The notes beneath the pieces are model-generated. The model worked only from the letters and a program-made list of their open reading frames with translations, had not been told where the DNA came from and did no database searches. A stretch of 64,000 nucleotides of DNA from Rhodospirillaceae bacterium (lineage in GTDB: Bacteria; Pseudomonadota; Alphaproteobacteria; UBA828), in contig PBVE01000018.1 of NCBI GenBank assembly GCA_002728135.1, positions 1 to 64,000 on the forward strand, read 5' to 3'. Positions 17,336-26,261 of the stretch are shown piece by piece. Numbering within the stretch: position 1 is the stretch's first letter; each line of letters begins with the position of its first letter. The translations under genes and the position numbers were made by a program.

Positions 17336-18535
17336 ATGAAGCCGTTATCAGATATTATCATAATTGATTTAACTCACATGCTATCTGGTCCTTATGCAGG
17401 TATGGTTTTAGCTGATATGGGAGCTCGCACTATAAAGGTTGAACCTCCAAAAAACGGCGAGCTTACAAGAGCATTATTAGCTAATGACCCTAAAAATTCT
17501 TTAAATGGCATGGGTGCTTATTTCCTTACTCTCAATAGAAACAAGGAAAGTGTATGTATTGATCTAAAATTACAAGAGGGAAAACAGCTTTTTTATGATC
17601 TAGTTAAAAAAGCCGATGTTGTGATCTCTAACTTCTCACCCGGAGTAACTAAACGCCTGAATATTCACTATGATGACCTTTCTAAAATAAATCCTTCAAT
17701 TGTCACATGCACAATAACTGGGTTTGGTGAAACTGGACCAGAATTTAATCGCCCTGCATTTGATATGGTGGCTCAAGGCTATGGCGGAGGAATGACTATA
17801 ACTGGACAACCTGAGATGCCCCCAACCCGCGCTGGAATACCAATTGGAGACCTTGGCGGGGGAATGTTTGCAGCAATAGGTATTTTAGGAGCGCTGAATG
17901 CTAGAACCTCAACAGGCAAAGGACAACATGTGGAAATATCTATGCAAGATTGCCAAATATCACTGTTGAATTATATGGCAACAATGTACTTTCTTTCAGG
18001 TGAAATACCCGGGCCAATTGGGAACTCTCATTTTGTTCATGTGCCTTATAACACCTTTCCCACAAAAGATCGTTGGATAATTATAGCAGTAATTAAAGAT
18101 GATGCCTGGCTAAGATTTCTTGAAGTGGTTCAAATACCAGAATTTGAGGAAAAAAAATACCATACACAACCTTACCGTCTGGCTGAAAAGGATTTCATTG
18201 AAGAAAAATTGTCGGTTAAATTAAAAACAAATACATGTGATCATTGGCTAGATTTATTAACAGAAGCACGAGTTCCATGTGCACCAGTAAATGATTTTAA
18301 GCATGCTTTAGAAGACAATCAGGCACTTGCTAGAAATATGATTGTAGATGTCCAACATCCAGAGGGTGGATCAATAAAAATGCCTGGTAATCCAATTAAA
18401 ATGTCAGGAACACCAGCTGAAGATTTTGCACCACCACCATTATTAGGTCAGAATACAAATATGGTCCTAAATGAACTGCTGGGATTAGACCAAGAAGAAA
18501 TAAATAAACTTAGAAATGATGGTATAATAGGATAA
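17336..18535 (+). CDS. Class III CoA-transferase (CaiB/BaiF family)
   Basis: Moves CoA between carboxylic acids through an enzyme-bound aspartyl-CoA. Family signatures are LTHMLSGPYAGMVLADMGARTIKVEPP at the N terminus (partly quoted), FGETGPEFNRPAFDMVAQGYGG, the catalytic Asp in SMQDCQISLL, and LGQNTN near the end. The start at 17336 (MKPLSD) aligns with the usual family start and has GGAG 9 bp upstream. An in-frame ATG at 17315 with AAGGA is an alternative and would add seven residues. HMG-CoA lyase follows after 19 bp, so the pair may activate and cleave a branched C5-C6 dicarboxylic acid (hydroxymethylglutarate, citramalate or similar; inference). Confidence 0.87.
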   Translation: MKPLSDIIIIDLTHMLSGPYAGMVLADMGARTIKVEPPKNGELTRALLANDPKNSLNGMGAYFLTLNRNKESVCIDLKLQEGKQLFYDLVKKADVVISNFSPGVTKRLNIHYDDLSKINPSIVTCTITGFGETGPEFNRPAFDMVAQGYGGGMTITGQPEMPPTRAGIPIGDLGGGMFAAIGILGALNARTSTGKGQHVEISMQDCQISLLNYMATMYFLSGEIPGPIGNSHFVHVPYNTFPTKDRWIIIAVIKDDAWLRFLEVVQIPEFEEKKYHTQPYRLAEKDFIEEKLSVKLKTNTCDHWLDLLTEARVPCAPVNDFKHALEDNQALARNMIVDVQHPEGGSIKMPGNPIKMSGTPAEDFAPPPLLGQNTNMVLNELLGLDQEEINKLRNDGIIG

Positions 18536-18554
18536 AAAGAAGGGGGGTAAGTTT

Positions 18555-19451
18555 ATGTCAAACATAGTCACCGTACATGAAGTTGGGCTAAGAGACGGAC
18601 TACAAAATCAACCTAAGCATGTTCCTACCCAAGGAAAGATAGAAATACTTAATGCACTTATCGCATCTGGTATAACCTCAATTGAAGCAACTAGTTTTGT
18701 TTCACCCAAAGCTGTACCCCAAATGGCTGATGCCACAGATTTATATTCACGATTACCCTCAGATGACTCAATTCACTTTGAAGCTCTAGTTCCAAACGAA
18801 AAAGGTTATGAGCTTGCTGTAAATGCAGGAGCAAAAACCATAGCACTAGTTCTTGCATCAACAAATACTATGAATAGAAAAAATATTAACATGACTCTAG
18901 ACCATGCATTAAATGTTAATATTAATGTTATTGGACGTGCTAAAGCTGAAGGGGTAAGAGCACGTTCATACATCTCTACTGCCTTACACTGTCCATATGA
19001 AGGGGAAGTTAAACCATCAATAGTATTTGATATAGCAGAGAAATTACATTCTGCAGGTGCAGATGAGTTAGTTATTGCTGACACGACAGGTGGGGGGAAT
19101 CCTGCCCAAGTAAAATCAATATTTAACACTTTAATAAATAAATATGGAAGTAAGATACTAGCTGCTCATTTTCATGATACTCGTGGTATGGGTCTTGTAT
19201 TAGCTTGGACTGCATTAGAATGTGGAATAAGAAAATTTGATAGTTCTATTGGGGGGCTTGGTGGATGTCCCTTCGCACCAGGAGCAACAGGAAATTTGGC
19301 TACTGAAGATCTAGTATTTATGTTAAATGAAAGTGGATATAAAACTGGCGTAAATATAGAGAAGCTCAAAAATGCCATAAAGGTTGCTCAATCATACGTA
19401 GACCAACCACTTGGAGGAAAAATTACCAAGTGGCTAGACTCTCAACAATAA
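18555..19451 (+). CDS. Hydroxymethylglutaryl-CoA lyase family protein
   Basis: A TIM-barrel lyase (298 aa) splitting HMG-CoA to acetoacetate and acetyl-CoA. Recognised by EVGLRDGLQNQP at the N terminus (catalytic Arg-Asp), SFVSPKAVPQMAD, HFHDTRGMGL with the metal histidines, and GGLGGCPFAPGATGN with the active-site Cys. It has an AGGGGGG ribosome binding site. Its coupling to a CoA-transferase without leucine-pathway carboxylases suggests use on an imported acid. Related lyases for citramalyl-CoA or other 3-hydroxyacyl-CoAs share these motifs. Family firm, substrate less so. Confidence 0.9.
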   Translation: MSNIVTVHEVGLRDGLQNQPKHVPTQGKIEILNALIASGITSIEATSFVSPKAVPQMADATDLYSRLPSDDSIHFEALVPNEKGYELAVNAGAKTIALVLASTNTMNRKNINMTLDHALNVNINVIGRAKAEGVRARSYISTALHCPYEGEVKPSIVFDIAEKLHSAGADELVIADTTGGGNPAQVKSIFNTLINKYGSKILAAHFHDTRGMGLVLAWTALECGIRKFDSSIGGLGGCPFAPGATGNLATEDLVFMLNESGYKTGVNIEKLKNAIKVAQSYVDQPLGGKITKWLDSQQ

Positions 19452-19462
19452 TAAGCTAAAGA

Positions 19463-20170
19463 CTATAAGAGGGCTGCCCTTTCATTTGCAGTTCCTATTG
19501 CTTTAAGATCTATATCGAAGTGTTCTAAAAGGAGAGCACATATCAAATCGTAACAAACGCCTATTCTAATAGTCTTAAAATCTGTTAGATCAATGATAGT
19601 ACTAGAGTATCCATAATCATTTTCATACTTAGAAGTACCGTAATCGATTTTGATATCGGCAGCCTCCAAAACCGGTTCTTCTATATCTTCAAGTCTATAC
19701 TTACTACCCTGCAATGAAGTGTTTGCCGAAGACCCAAAAACTGGAACACCCTTCTCAAGGCTCTGTGTTGTCATTTCATTATGTAAAACTCCCGCATTCA
19801 TCAACATATCTAGTGTGCCTGCTTTAGAAGAATTTTGAAGAACAAAAGGATCAACCTTACTAAAAAATGGGTGGTCATGACGAAATGGTGCTACACTTGA
19901 CATTGGTAAGTTATTATCAATTGTTACACATTTAACAATATCTCTTTCTTTTTGGCCTACAATTTGAATTTCATTGAAAAGGTCCCAATTGCTAAACATT
20001 CCACTTGGTTTCTCAAAAGATCTGTTCTTTGCCTTGAAAATTGCTCGTATTGCCTGTTCGGAATTACCAATAATTGCATAAGCAACATCAAGAGGAATAA
20101 CCCCGACACCTCCATCATTTAAAATATTTAAGACATTTTCAGCATCTTTAACAACTTGCGTATTATTCAT
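19463..20170 (-). CDS. Sua5/YciO/YrdC-domain protein, divergent
   Basis: A YrdC-fold protein of 235 aa. The ATP/RNA-binding pattern is present: IFKAKNRSFEKPSGMF and FGSSANTSLQGSKY (the KxR...SxN type). It has an extra C-terminal region but lacks the full Sua5 domain and reads unlike a housekeeping TsaC, so it may act on another carbamoyl substrate. It lies 21 bp after the MmgE/PrpD gene on the same strand, within a catabolic block, which favours a specialised paralogue. Function not assigned. Confidence 0.75.
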   Translation of the reverse strand: MNNTQVVKDAENVLNILNDGGVGVIPLDVAYAIIGNSEQAIRAIFKAKNRSFEKPSGMFSNWDLFNEIQIVGQKERDIVKCVTIDNNLPMSSVAPFRHDHPFFSKVDPFVLQNSSKAGTLDMLMNAGVLHNEMTTQSLEKGVPVFGSSANTSLQGSKYRLEDIEEPVLEAADIKIDYGTSKYENDYGYSSTIIDLTDFKTIRIGVCYDLICALLLEHFDIDLKAIGTANERAALL

Positions 20171-20191
20171 TTTTTACAAATACCTTCATAA

Positions 20192-21592
20192 TTAAATTTT
20201 ATTTATCTGTTTAACAAAAGTAGAAACACTTGAAGATGGTTCACTAACAAACTGTTTGATTTTATTTTTAATATTTTCTGTAAGAGGTCTATCGCTCAAT
20301 GGCCTCAATAAAGAGTTAATCTTGACAGAAATGTCATCAATTGTCATTGGATGTTCTGGCGTTCCATGACTATCTAAAACTGTAATACGTTCTGATTGAT
20401 TACCTTTAAGCTCTAACTCTACCCAACTACCAAAATGTTCTGGGAATTGTTTATTAAGTTCAAAATCTACATTTGCTGTAACTTTATCAGCTAGATCTAA
20501 TATATCCTGATTATCAAGATTATTCTCTTCAAATGCTTCATAATCATTTGGACCAGAAATAAGACTTGCACCAAGTGTAAATGCAAGACTGTATTGTGCG
20601 GCCATTACAGATGTAGGACGTAGCATCATATGTTGATCAATCAAAATAGATGGACCACCCACTTTAATTTTTCTAATATCTTCAGGGGGTATATTAAAAT
20701 TATTTGTTGCTTCCCTTAACGCATCAATTGTGGAATGAAATAACCGACAACATGGATAAGGTTTTATGCTTATCTGATGAATTTCTAGGGGTTTTTCTTT
20801 ATTTTTTTTTAAAAAATCTATTCGAGGTTCTTTACCAAAAATATTGCAAAGACCATAACGACCATCGAATGCCTGGCTAGGACCGTCAAGAGCTATTCTT
20901 GAAAACTCTGCAGCCATTATACCGTTATGGGCTGTATATCCTGCATGAAGACGTTTTACAGTAGTACCTTCAGGATCCTGCGAAAATTGCATAGATCCCC
21001 CAGCCATTGAAAGCATCAAACCCCATGCTCTAGATAATCTATCAGGTGATAAATTATATAACCTCGCTGCAGTAGTAACAGCTCCAAATCCTCCAAACAA
21101 AGCTGTTGGATGAAAACCATGCTCTATAATATCAGCAGCTCCAGTGGCTTGGCCAACCCGACCAATAGTTTCATATCCTGTTACAATCGCAGATAAAATA
21201 TCGCCGCTATTAGAATCCATTGTGCTACCAATTGCTAATGCAGTAGCAATAACAATAGCTCCTGGATGTGAAACTGACGTATCATGAGTATCGTCTAGTT
21301 CCATTCCATGAGCACCAGTAGCATTTATCAATGCAGCTATTCGTGCAGGGACATAATATTCAGAACCAAAAATGTGTGCCTTACCGGAACCATCTAATTT
21401 ACTGCCCCATGATATTAGATTCTGCATCCAAGGTAATGAACTGCCTCTGATGCAAACACCTAAATGATCAAGAAGCAAACATTCAACTTGAGAAATATCA
21501 GCTGAACTTAAAGAACTTGCATTTATTGAAACAAGTTCGTTGGCTAATTCCAAGGAAAGATCTATAACCTTATTATTATTTGTAATTATCAT
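20192..21592 (-). CDS. MmgE/PrpD family protein
   Basis: A 466-residue member of the PrpD (2-methylcitrate dehydratase) / cis-aconitate decarboxylase / MmgE superfamily. Signatures: LLDHLGVCIRGSSLPW, GMELDDTHDTSVSHPGA, HGFHPTALFGGFGA, KRLHAGYTAHNG and IKPYPCCRLFHSTIDAL. Enzymes of this fold dehydrate or decarboxylate tricarboxylates, and many marine members are uncharacterised. It diverges from the AtzG-like/amidase operon across 118 bp with the TTGTCCGTAC element. A second paralogue is at 35625. A true PrpD is unlikely because no prpC is nearby, although a lyase resembling PrpB lies at 23356. Confidence 0.85.
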   Translation of the reverse strand: MIITNNNKVIDLSLELANELVSINASSLSSADISQVECLLLDHLGVCIRGSSLPWMQNLISWGSKLDGSGKAHIFGSEYYVPARIAALINATGAHGMELDDTHDTSVSHPGAIVIATALAIGSTMDSNSGDILSAIVTGYETIGRVGQATGAADIIEHGFHPTALFGGFGAVTTAARLYNLSPDRLSRAWGLMLSMAGGSMQFSQDPEGTTVKRLHAGYTAHNGIMAAEFSRIALDGPSQAFDGRYGLCNIFGKEPRIDFLKKNKEKPLEIHQISIKPYPCCRLFHSTIDALREATNNFNIPPEDIRKIKVGGPSILIDQHMMLRPTSVMAAQYSLAFTLGASLISGPNDYEAFEENNLDNQDILDLADKVTANVDFELNKQFPEHFGSWVELELKGNQSERITVLDSHGTPEHPMTIDDISVKINSLLRPLSDRPLTENIKNKIKQFVSEPSSSVSTFVKQINKI

Positions 21593-21620
21593 TGCTTCAA
21601 TGCCTTTAAGACACCATAAT

Positions 21621-21632
21621 TTGTCCGTACTT
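21621..21632 (+). promoter_or_regulatory. TTGWCCGTACAA element, copy 2
   Basis: TTGTCCGTACTT in the divergent spacer between the PrpD-like gene and the AtzG/amidase pair. A near-consensus TATAAT lies at 21637-21642, reading toward the amidase operon, so a protein bound here would cover the region between -35 and -10. Confidence 0.4.
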
Positions 21633-21710
21633 TATATATAATATTGCATAGCACATAACTAAATGTATACAGAATTAAGGCATCACGTTAACTAAATTGA
21701 GGGATTCAAT

Positions 21711-21920
21711 ATGCAAAGGGTTAAACCTGATACAGTAGCTAATATATCTCAAGATTTTGCAGAAAAAGAACTGGAAATTAACCAAAGAGAATCTCTAGCA
21801 AAATCACTTGGTGTCCTCTTAAATGCCATAGATTCAGTGTCTAAAGATCTACCCTTAGAATCTGAACCTGCAGATTTTCTTGCCGTTCTAGAAGAATTAT
21901 CTCAGGAGCGAATAAAATGA
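21711..21920 (+). CDS. AtzG-like (DUF4089) small partner of an amidase
   Basis: A 69-residue protein whose C-terminal part (ESEPADFLAVLEEL) resembles AtzG/DUF4089 and GatC-like helper chains. AtzG binds and stabilises the amidase AtzE in cyanuric-acid degradation. Its stop overlaps the amidase start by four bases (ATGA at 21917), the usual arrangement for such two-chain amidases. A GAGG ribosome binding site precedes ATG 21711. Sequence evidence is modest because of the short length; context carries much of the call. Confidence 0.65.
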   Translation: MQRVKPDTVANISQDFAEKELEINQRESLAKSLGVLLNAIDSVSKDLPLESEPADFLAVLEELSQERIK

Positions 21921-23341
21921 TAGATCGCACGATAATTGAAAGTGATATAATTGAAATAAATAAATTGATTAAATCCAAACATTTATCAGCTAAAGAAGTA
22001 ACTCAAACTTGCATTAACTTGGCTGAAAAGTGCCAGCCAAATTTAAATTGTTTTATTTCTTTAGAAGTTGAAGATGCACTTACCCAAGCACAAAATTTAG
22101 ATAAAAAGATTTCCAAGGGAGAAGATATTGGTCCGCTTGGAGGTATACCCTTAGCACATAAGGATATGTATTACAGAAAAGGTCAAATATCAACTTGTGG
22201 TTCAAAAATTCGAAAAAACTGGAAAGCAAATACAACAGCAACTGTTCTAACAAAACTAGACCAAGCTGGTTTTATCAATATGGGTACGCTCAACATGGCT
22301 GAATTTGCTACTGGGGCAACAGGTCATAATGAACATTGGGGCCATTGTAGAAATCCATGGAACAATCAATATATTACTGGTGGTTCTTCTAGTGGTAGCG
22401 GTTCTGCTGTAGGATCTAGATCCATTTTCGGTTCACTTGGATCAGATACAGGTGGATCTGTAAGATTACCAGCAACGGCTTGTGGAGTCGTTGGCCTTAA
22501 ACCCACACATGGACTCATTAGCAGATATGGCATTATGCCATTAAGTTATTCTATGGATACTGTTGGCCCATTAACAAGGAATGTTAAGGATAATGCTCGT
22601 ATTACTGATATAATCAAAGGTTATGATCAAAAAGACACAACAACAATTAATAGAACTACTGACAGCTATGAAATGCAATGTGGACTAGATATAAAAGGGA
22701 TGCGCATAGGAGTTCCAAGAAACTATTATTTTGAAATTGCATCTGATGAAATTAAAGAAAAAATTAATTCTGTCTTAAAAATATTTAAGGGACTAGGTGT
22801 TGATATAATAGAAGTAACACTCCCTGACATGCATCAAATTACCCATTTATCAAATATTGTATTTCCATCAGAAGCTTGTGCAATTCATGCCAACTGGTTA
22901 AGGGATTGTAGAGATGACTATCAACCACAGGTTCGTACTAGATATGAGCCTGGACTACATATTCCTGCTAATAAATATCTTAGGGCCCTAGATATGCGGC
23001 CTTACTTGTTAAGGGAATATATTGAAAAAGGGTTAAATAATGTTGATGTCTTAATTTTACCTGGGATGCCATTTGAAGTACCCAAGATTGACGAAACAAA
23101 TGTAGCAGCCAGCCCAAAGATGGCTGAAACTATCGCTTCTATAAGCTGGTGTACAAGACCTACAAACTATTTGGGCGTACCTTCTTTATCAGTGCCCTGT
23201 GGCTTTACGTCTAATGGGCTTCCAACTGCATTTCAAATAACTGGGCGTCCATTCTCTGAGGGTACATTGTATCGTTTTGCCCACACTTACCAAGAAGTAA
23301 CAACTTGGCATAAAGAACTACCTAATAGCTTATCTAATTAA
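21917..23341 (+). CDS. Amidase-signature hydrolase (AtzE/GatA-like)
   Basis: A Ser-cisSer-Lys amidase of 474 residues. K82 is in PLAHKDMYY, the cis-Ser is in GGSSSGSGSAVGS (about 155-167), and the nucleophile is S181 in GSDTGGSVRLP. It is coupled to the AtzG-like gene and followed 14 bp later by the PEP-mutase-family lyase. AtzE (1-carboxybiuret hydrolase) is the closest two-chain precedent, but no atzD/atzF partner is here, so a different dicarboxylic amide is possible. It is not the tRNA amidotransferase GatA, since no gatB or gatC is adjacent. Confidence 0.87.
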   Translation: MIDRTIIESDIIEINKLIKSKHLSAKEVTQTCINLAEKCQPNLNCFISLEVEDALTQAQNLDKKISKGEDIGPLGGIPLAHKDMYYRKGQISTCGSKIRKNWKANTTATVLTKLDQAGFINMGTLNMAEFATGATGHNEHWGHCRNPWNNQYITGGSSSGSGSAVGSRSIFGSLGSDTGGSVRLPATACGVVGLKPTHGLISRYGIMPLSYSMDTVGPLTRNVKDNARITDIIKGYDQKDTTTINRTTDSYEMQCGLDIKGMRIGVPRNYYFEIASDEIKEKINSVLKIFKGLGVDIIEVTLPDMHQITHLSNIVFPSEACAIHANWLRDCRDDYQPQVRTRYEPGLHIPANKYLRALDMRPYLLREYIEKGLNNVDVLILPGMPFEVPKIDETNVAASPKMAETIASISWCTRPTNYLGVPSLSVPCGFTSNGLPTAFQITGRPFSEGTLYRFAHTYQEVTTWHKELPNSLSN

Positions 23342-23355
23342 AAGGATCATTATTA

Positions 23356-24240
23356 ATGAACTCAACAGCGAAAAGAAAAGCATTAGCAAACAATATACAT
23401 TCAAAGGATTTCGTACTAGCTCCAGGAGTGTATGACCTTATTTCTGCAAAAATTGCTGATAGACTAAATTTCAGAGCTATATATATGACAGGGTATGGAG
23501 TAGCTGCATCTCACTTAGGATTACCTGATGCAGGACTAGCATCATATACAGATGTTGTAGAGAGAGCACGTAAGATCGCACAAGGAACAAATACGCCTTT
23601 AATTTGTGATGCTGATACAGGTTTTGGTGGCTTATTAAATGTAAAACATACTATTGAAGGATTTGAAGAAGCTGGATGTAGTGCAATTCAAATTGAAGAC
23701 CAAGAGATACCAAAGAAATGCGGTCATACTCCCGGACGACGCGTTGTATCAATAGAAGATATGATAGATAAAATCAAAGTAGCGGTTGATAGTAGAAATG
23801 ACTCAAATTTCTTAGTTATTGCGAGAACAGATTCCAGAACCGAACATGGTTTGAATGAGGCAATTGATAGAGGCTCAGCTTTTTATGAATCTGGAGCAGA
23901 TATTGTATTTATTGAGGCACCTGAGTCGGAAGATGAGATTTGTAAGATTGGTCAAGCATTTCCAAAAATTCCGTTATTAGCAAACATGTCTGATTTTGGC
24001 AAAACACCCATTCTTAGTGCTAAACGGCTGAAGGAACTTGGATTTGCAGTTTCAATATTTCCAGGATTAAGTTTCTTAACTGCTGCTGGAGCTTTAGATA
24101 ATGCTTACACAACATTATTAAACGATGGAACATCTGATAATGTTACAATTCCAAGACTCACACTACCAGAAATGCATAAACTTATGGGTTTTGAAGAAGT
24201 ATGGGATTTTGAAAAACGTTACGCTCGTAATAATAAATAG
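23356..24240 (+). CDS. Isocitrate lyase / PEP mutase superfamily lyase
   Basis: A TIM-barrel lyase of 294 aa, family of methylisocitrate lyase, 2,3-dimethylmalate lyase and oxaloacetate decarboxylase. The catalytic loop KKCGH is at 120-124, the metal Asp pair D85/D87 in CDADTGFGG, and IEDQEIP and RTDSR follow. A lyase (C-C cleaving) is more likely than a mutase because of KKCGH. It ends the AtzG-amidase-lyase operon, followed by a strong hairpin. An amide opened by the amidase may yield the malate-type substrate cleaved here (inference). Confidence 0.87.
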   Translation: MNSTAKRKALANNIHSKDFVLAPGVYDLISAKIADRLNFRAIYMTGYGVAASHLGLPDAGLASYTDVVERARKIAQGTNTPLICDADTGFGGLLNVKHTIEGFEEAGCSAIQIEDQEIPKKCGHTPGRRVVSIEDMIDKIKVAVDSRNDSNFLVIARTDSRTEHGLNEAIDRGSAFYESGADIVFIEAPESEDEICKIGQAFPKIPLLANMSDFGKTPILSAKRLKELGFAVSIFPGLSFLTAAGALDNAYTTLLNDGTSDNVTIPRLTLPEMHKLMGFEEVWDFEKRYARNNK

Positions 24241-24269
24241 ACAAACGAAATATTTACGATTAATTATAA

Positions 24270-24304
24270 AAAAAAATTAGGCGGGACGCTCTTTTGTCCC
24301 GCCT
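24270..24304 (-). terminator. Rho-independent terminator of the hyuAB-1 operon
   Basis: AGGCGGGAC (24279-24287) pairs perfectly with GTCCCGCCT (24296-24304), with an 8-nt loop. On the minus strand the hairpin is followed by AATTTTTTTT, a proper U tract. It lies 20 bp after the hyuB stop. On the plus strand the same hairpin lacks a T tail but may still protect the lyase mRNA end. Confidence 0.85.
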
Positions 24305-24323
24305 GTAATAAATATAAAAAATT

Positions 24324-26246
24324 TCAACTTCCAGTTGCCTGAGCTTTCACTCGTTCCTGACGTTCTCTTAACATCTTGATAACGTGTTTTTTAAACTCAG
24401 GAGCTTTTGGAGCATCAAGACCTGTCTCATCTTTACATCGTTCTCTTAGCTCTTCAATTTCTCCACCCCTGTCAAAAAGTGGTATTTCTTTTCTTTCAGA
24501 ACGTAATTTTTCTCGTAATTGTTCTGTCGCTTTTTCATCAACTGACAAGTCATCTTTTAAAATGACTCCATATCTCTTAGCACCATCTATAGTTACTAAA
24601 CCACGGTCTACTTCTAAAGCTAGGAGAGCAGGATCTCTTTCATATGGGTCTCCCCAACCACCTCCACCCCATGTACAGAAGTGTAATATATCGCCTTCTT
24701 CAACTAATACATGGTCACATTTAGACGGCATAATTTCCTTAGAACCATCAGTGCGTTCTAAAATTTTTGTACTCCGTGCACCAGGTAGGCCTCCATTAAC
24801 ACCCCATGGATATGTTAACCAACGGTCATCATGAAGAGACATCTCACCAGGCTCAAGAGCCCTGTATGAGATTTTTACACCATTGCCTCCTCGATGAAGT
24901 CCTGGTCCTCCTGAATCTGGAATCGTCTCATAATTTTCAATTCTAAGTGGAAAATATGCCTCCAGAAATTCATTTGGAACATTTGTAAATGATGGCCATA
25001 GAGAATGTCCATCTGGTCCGTCACCAATTGGTCGACCTGGTATACCACCAAATCCTATTTGATAAAGTTGATACCATTCGCCCTTACGATCATAACCGGA
25101 GTAGAAAAAATGTGGACTATCTGAGAATCCTGCTGCGACCATAAAATCTGGTGCTCGCTGTCCTAGCAACCCTCCTAATACGTCAAAGGTTCTTGCCAAT
25201 GCATGCGTCCTTGATGATAAAGCAGCCGGCTTCAATGGTTTAAGCATACATCCTGGAGGAATACGGACATCTATATACTCATAAAACCCGTCATTAAACA
25301 TAATCTGTGGATCAAAGATATTAATCATGTAAACACCCACAAACATTTTGAACATTTCTTCATTTAATAAGAAGTTGATAGAACTAACAGACTGTGGATC
25401 CGTCTTTTCAAAGTCAAAGATAAGTTTATCACCTTCGCGCCACATGCTGCATGCCATTGTATATGGACCGTTACCTACTCCATCATCACAAATATAATCT
25501 TCAAAATAAACTTTTTCATCCTCACCAACTGACTCTCTAATGAGGTGGAGCATAGCTCTGCGATTTCTATCTAACAACTCATCCATTGCAGTAATTACTG
25601 AATCGACACCAAATCTCTCACATAATTCTATAACTCTTTTTTCAGCTAAACGTACACCGGCTATTAATGCATTAAAATCACTTCGGTTCCAGTGAGGCAT
25701 ACGACATTGATGAAGAATTACGTTAAGAACATCTTCCTGTAATTCCTCATTTTTATAAATTTTTACTACTGGAACAACAACCCCTTCTTCATAGATCTGG
25801 TTTGCATCTGTTGGGAGACTTCCAGGTGTTTTACCACCCACATCAGACATGTGGCCAAACATAGAGGCATAACCTATAAGGCGACCTTCATAATACATTG
25901 GTCTCAAAACAAGCCAGTCGTTTGCATGACTTATTGCTCCTGCACAACTGTAAGGATCTGAGGTAAGAAACAAATCCCCCTCTTCAATAGTTCCATCATA
26001 TTCTCTTTTGAATCCATGCATGAAAGAGCCAAATTGACCTACGACCATATCCCCATCTGGATTAGCAATCATTGGAAACTCATCATGCTGTTCTCTAATC
26101 CCAGGAGACATTGCAGTTCTGTACAGCACTGCATCCATTTCATAGCGTGCATTTTTTAATGCACTTTCTATGATGTCCAACGTAATAGGATCAAGGTCAA
26201 TCTTCTTAAATGGTGTTTCATCAGATTGAATTACTTTTGCTGGCAT
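24324..26246 (-). CDS. hyuB: Hydantoinase B / oxoprolinase family subunit (HyuB, pair 1)
   Basis: One chain of an ATP-dependent amidohydrolase or carboxylase (640 aa). The family core includes TSDPYSCAGAISHANDW, MFGHMSDVGGKTPGS, YEEGVVVPVVKIY, GGPGLHRGGNGVKI and the Gly-rich WGGGGWGDPYERDP end. The N terminus has about 20 extra residues before LDPITLDIIESAL, plus an Arg/Glu-rich tail. AAGGGAGG is the ribosome binding site. It is 15 bp after hyuA and belongs to the transport operon starting at 32822. Substrate may be a hydantoin, 5-oxoproline or another cyclic or N-methyl amide; motifs cannot separate these. Confidence 0.9.
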   Translation of the reverse strand: MPAKVIQSDETPFKKIDLDPITLDIIESALKNARYEMDAVLYRTAMSPGIREQHDEFPMIANPDGDMVVGQFGSFMHGFKREYDGTIEEGDLFLTSDPYSCAGAISHANDWLVLRPMYYEGRLIGYASMFGHMSDVGGKTPGSLPTDANQIYEEGVVVPVVKIYKNEELQEDVLNVILHQCRMPHWNRSDFNALIAGVRLAEKRVIELCERFGVDSVITAMDELLDRNRRAMLHLIRESVGEDEKVYFEDYICDDGVGNGPYTMACSMWREGDKLIFDFEKTDPQSVSSINFLLNEEMFKMFVGVYMINIFDPQIMFNDGFYEYIDVRIPPGCMLKPLKPAALSSRTHALARTFDVLGGLLGQRAPDFMVAAGFSDSPHFFYSGYDRKGEWYQLYQIGFGGIPGRPIGDGPDGHSLWPSFTNVPNEFLEAYFPLRIENYETIPDSGGPGLHRGGNGVKISYRALEPGEMSLHDDRWLTYPWGVNGGLPGARSTKILERTDGSKEIMPSKCDHVLVEEGDILHFCTWGGGGWGDPYERDPALLALEVDRGLVTIDGAKRYGVILKDDLSVDEKATEQLREKLRSERKEIPLFDRGGEIEELRERCKDETGLDAPKAPEFKKHVIKMLRERQERVKAQATGS

Positions 26247-26261
26247 TGATTGATTCCTCCC

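Noticed and set aside
24376-24834. 152-codon plus frame inside hyuB-1
   Set aside because: Lies fully antisense to a confident HyuB gene with conserved motifs; it is a shadow frame.
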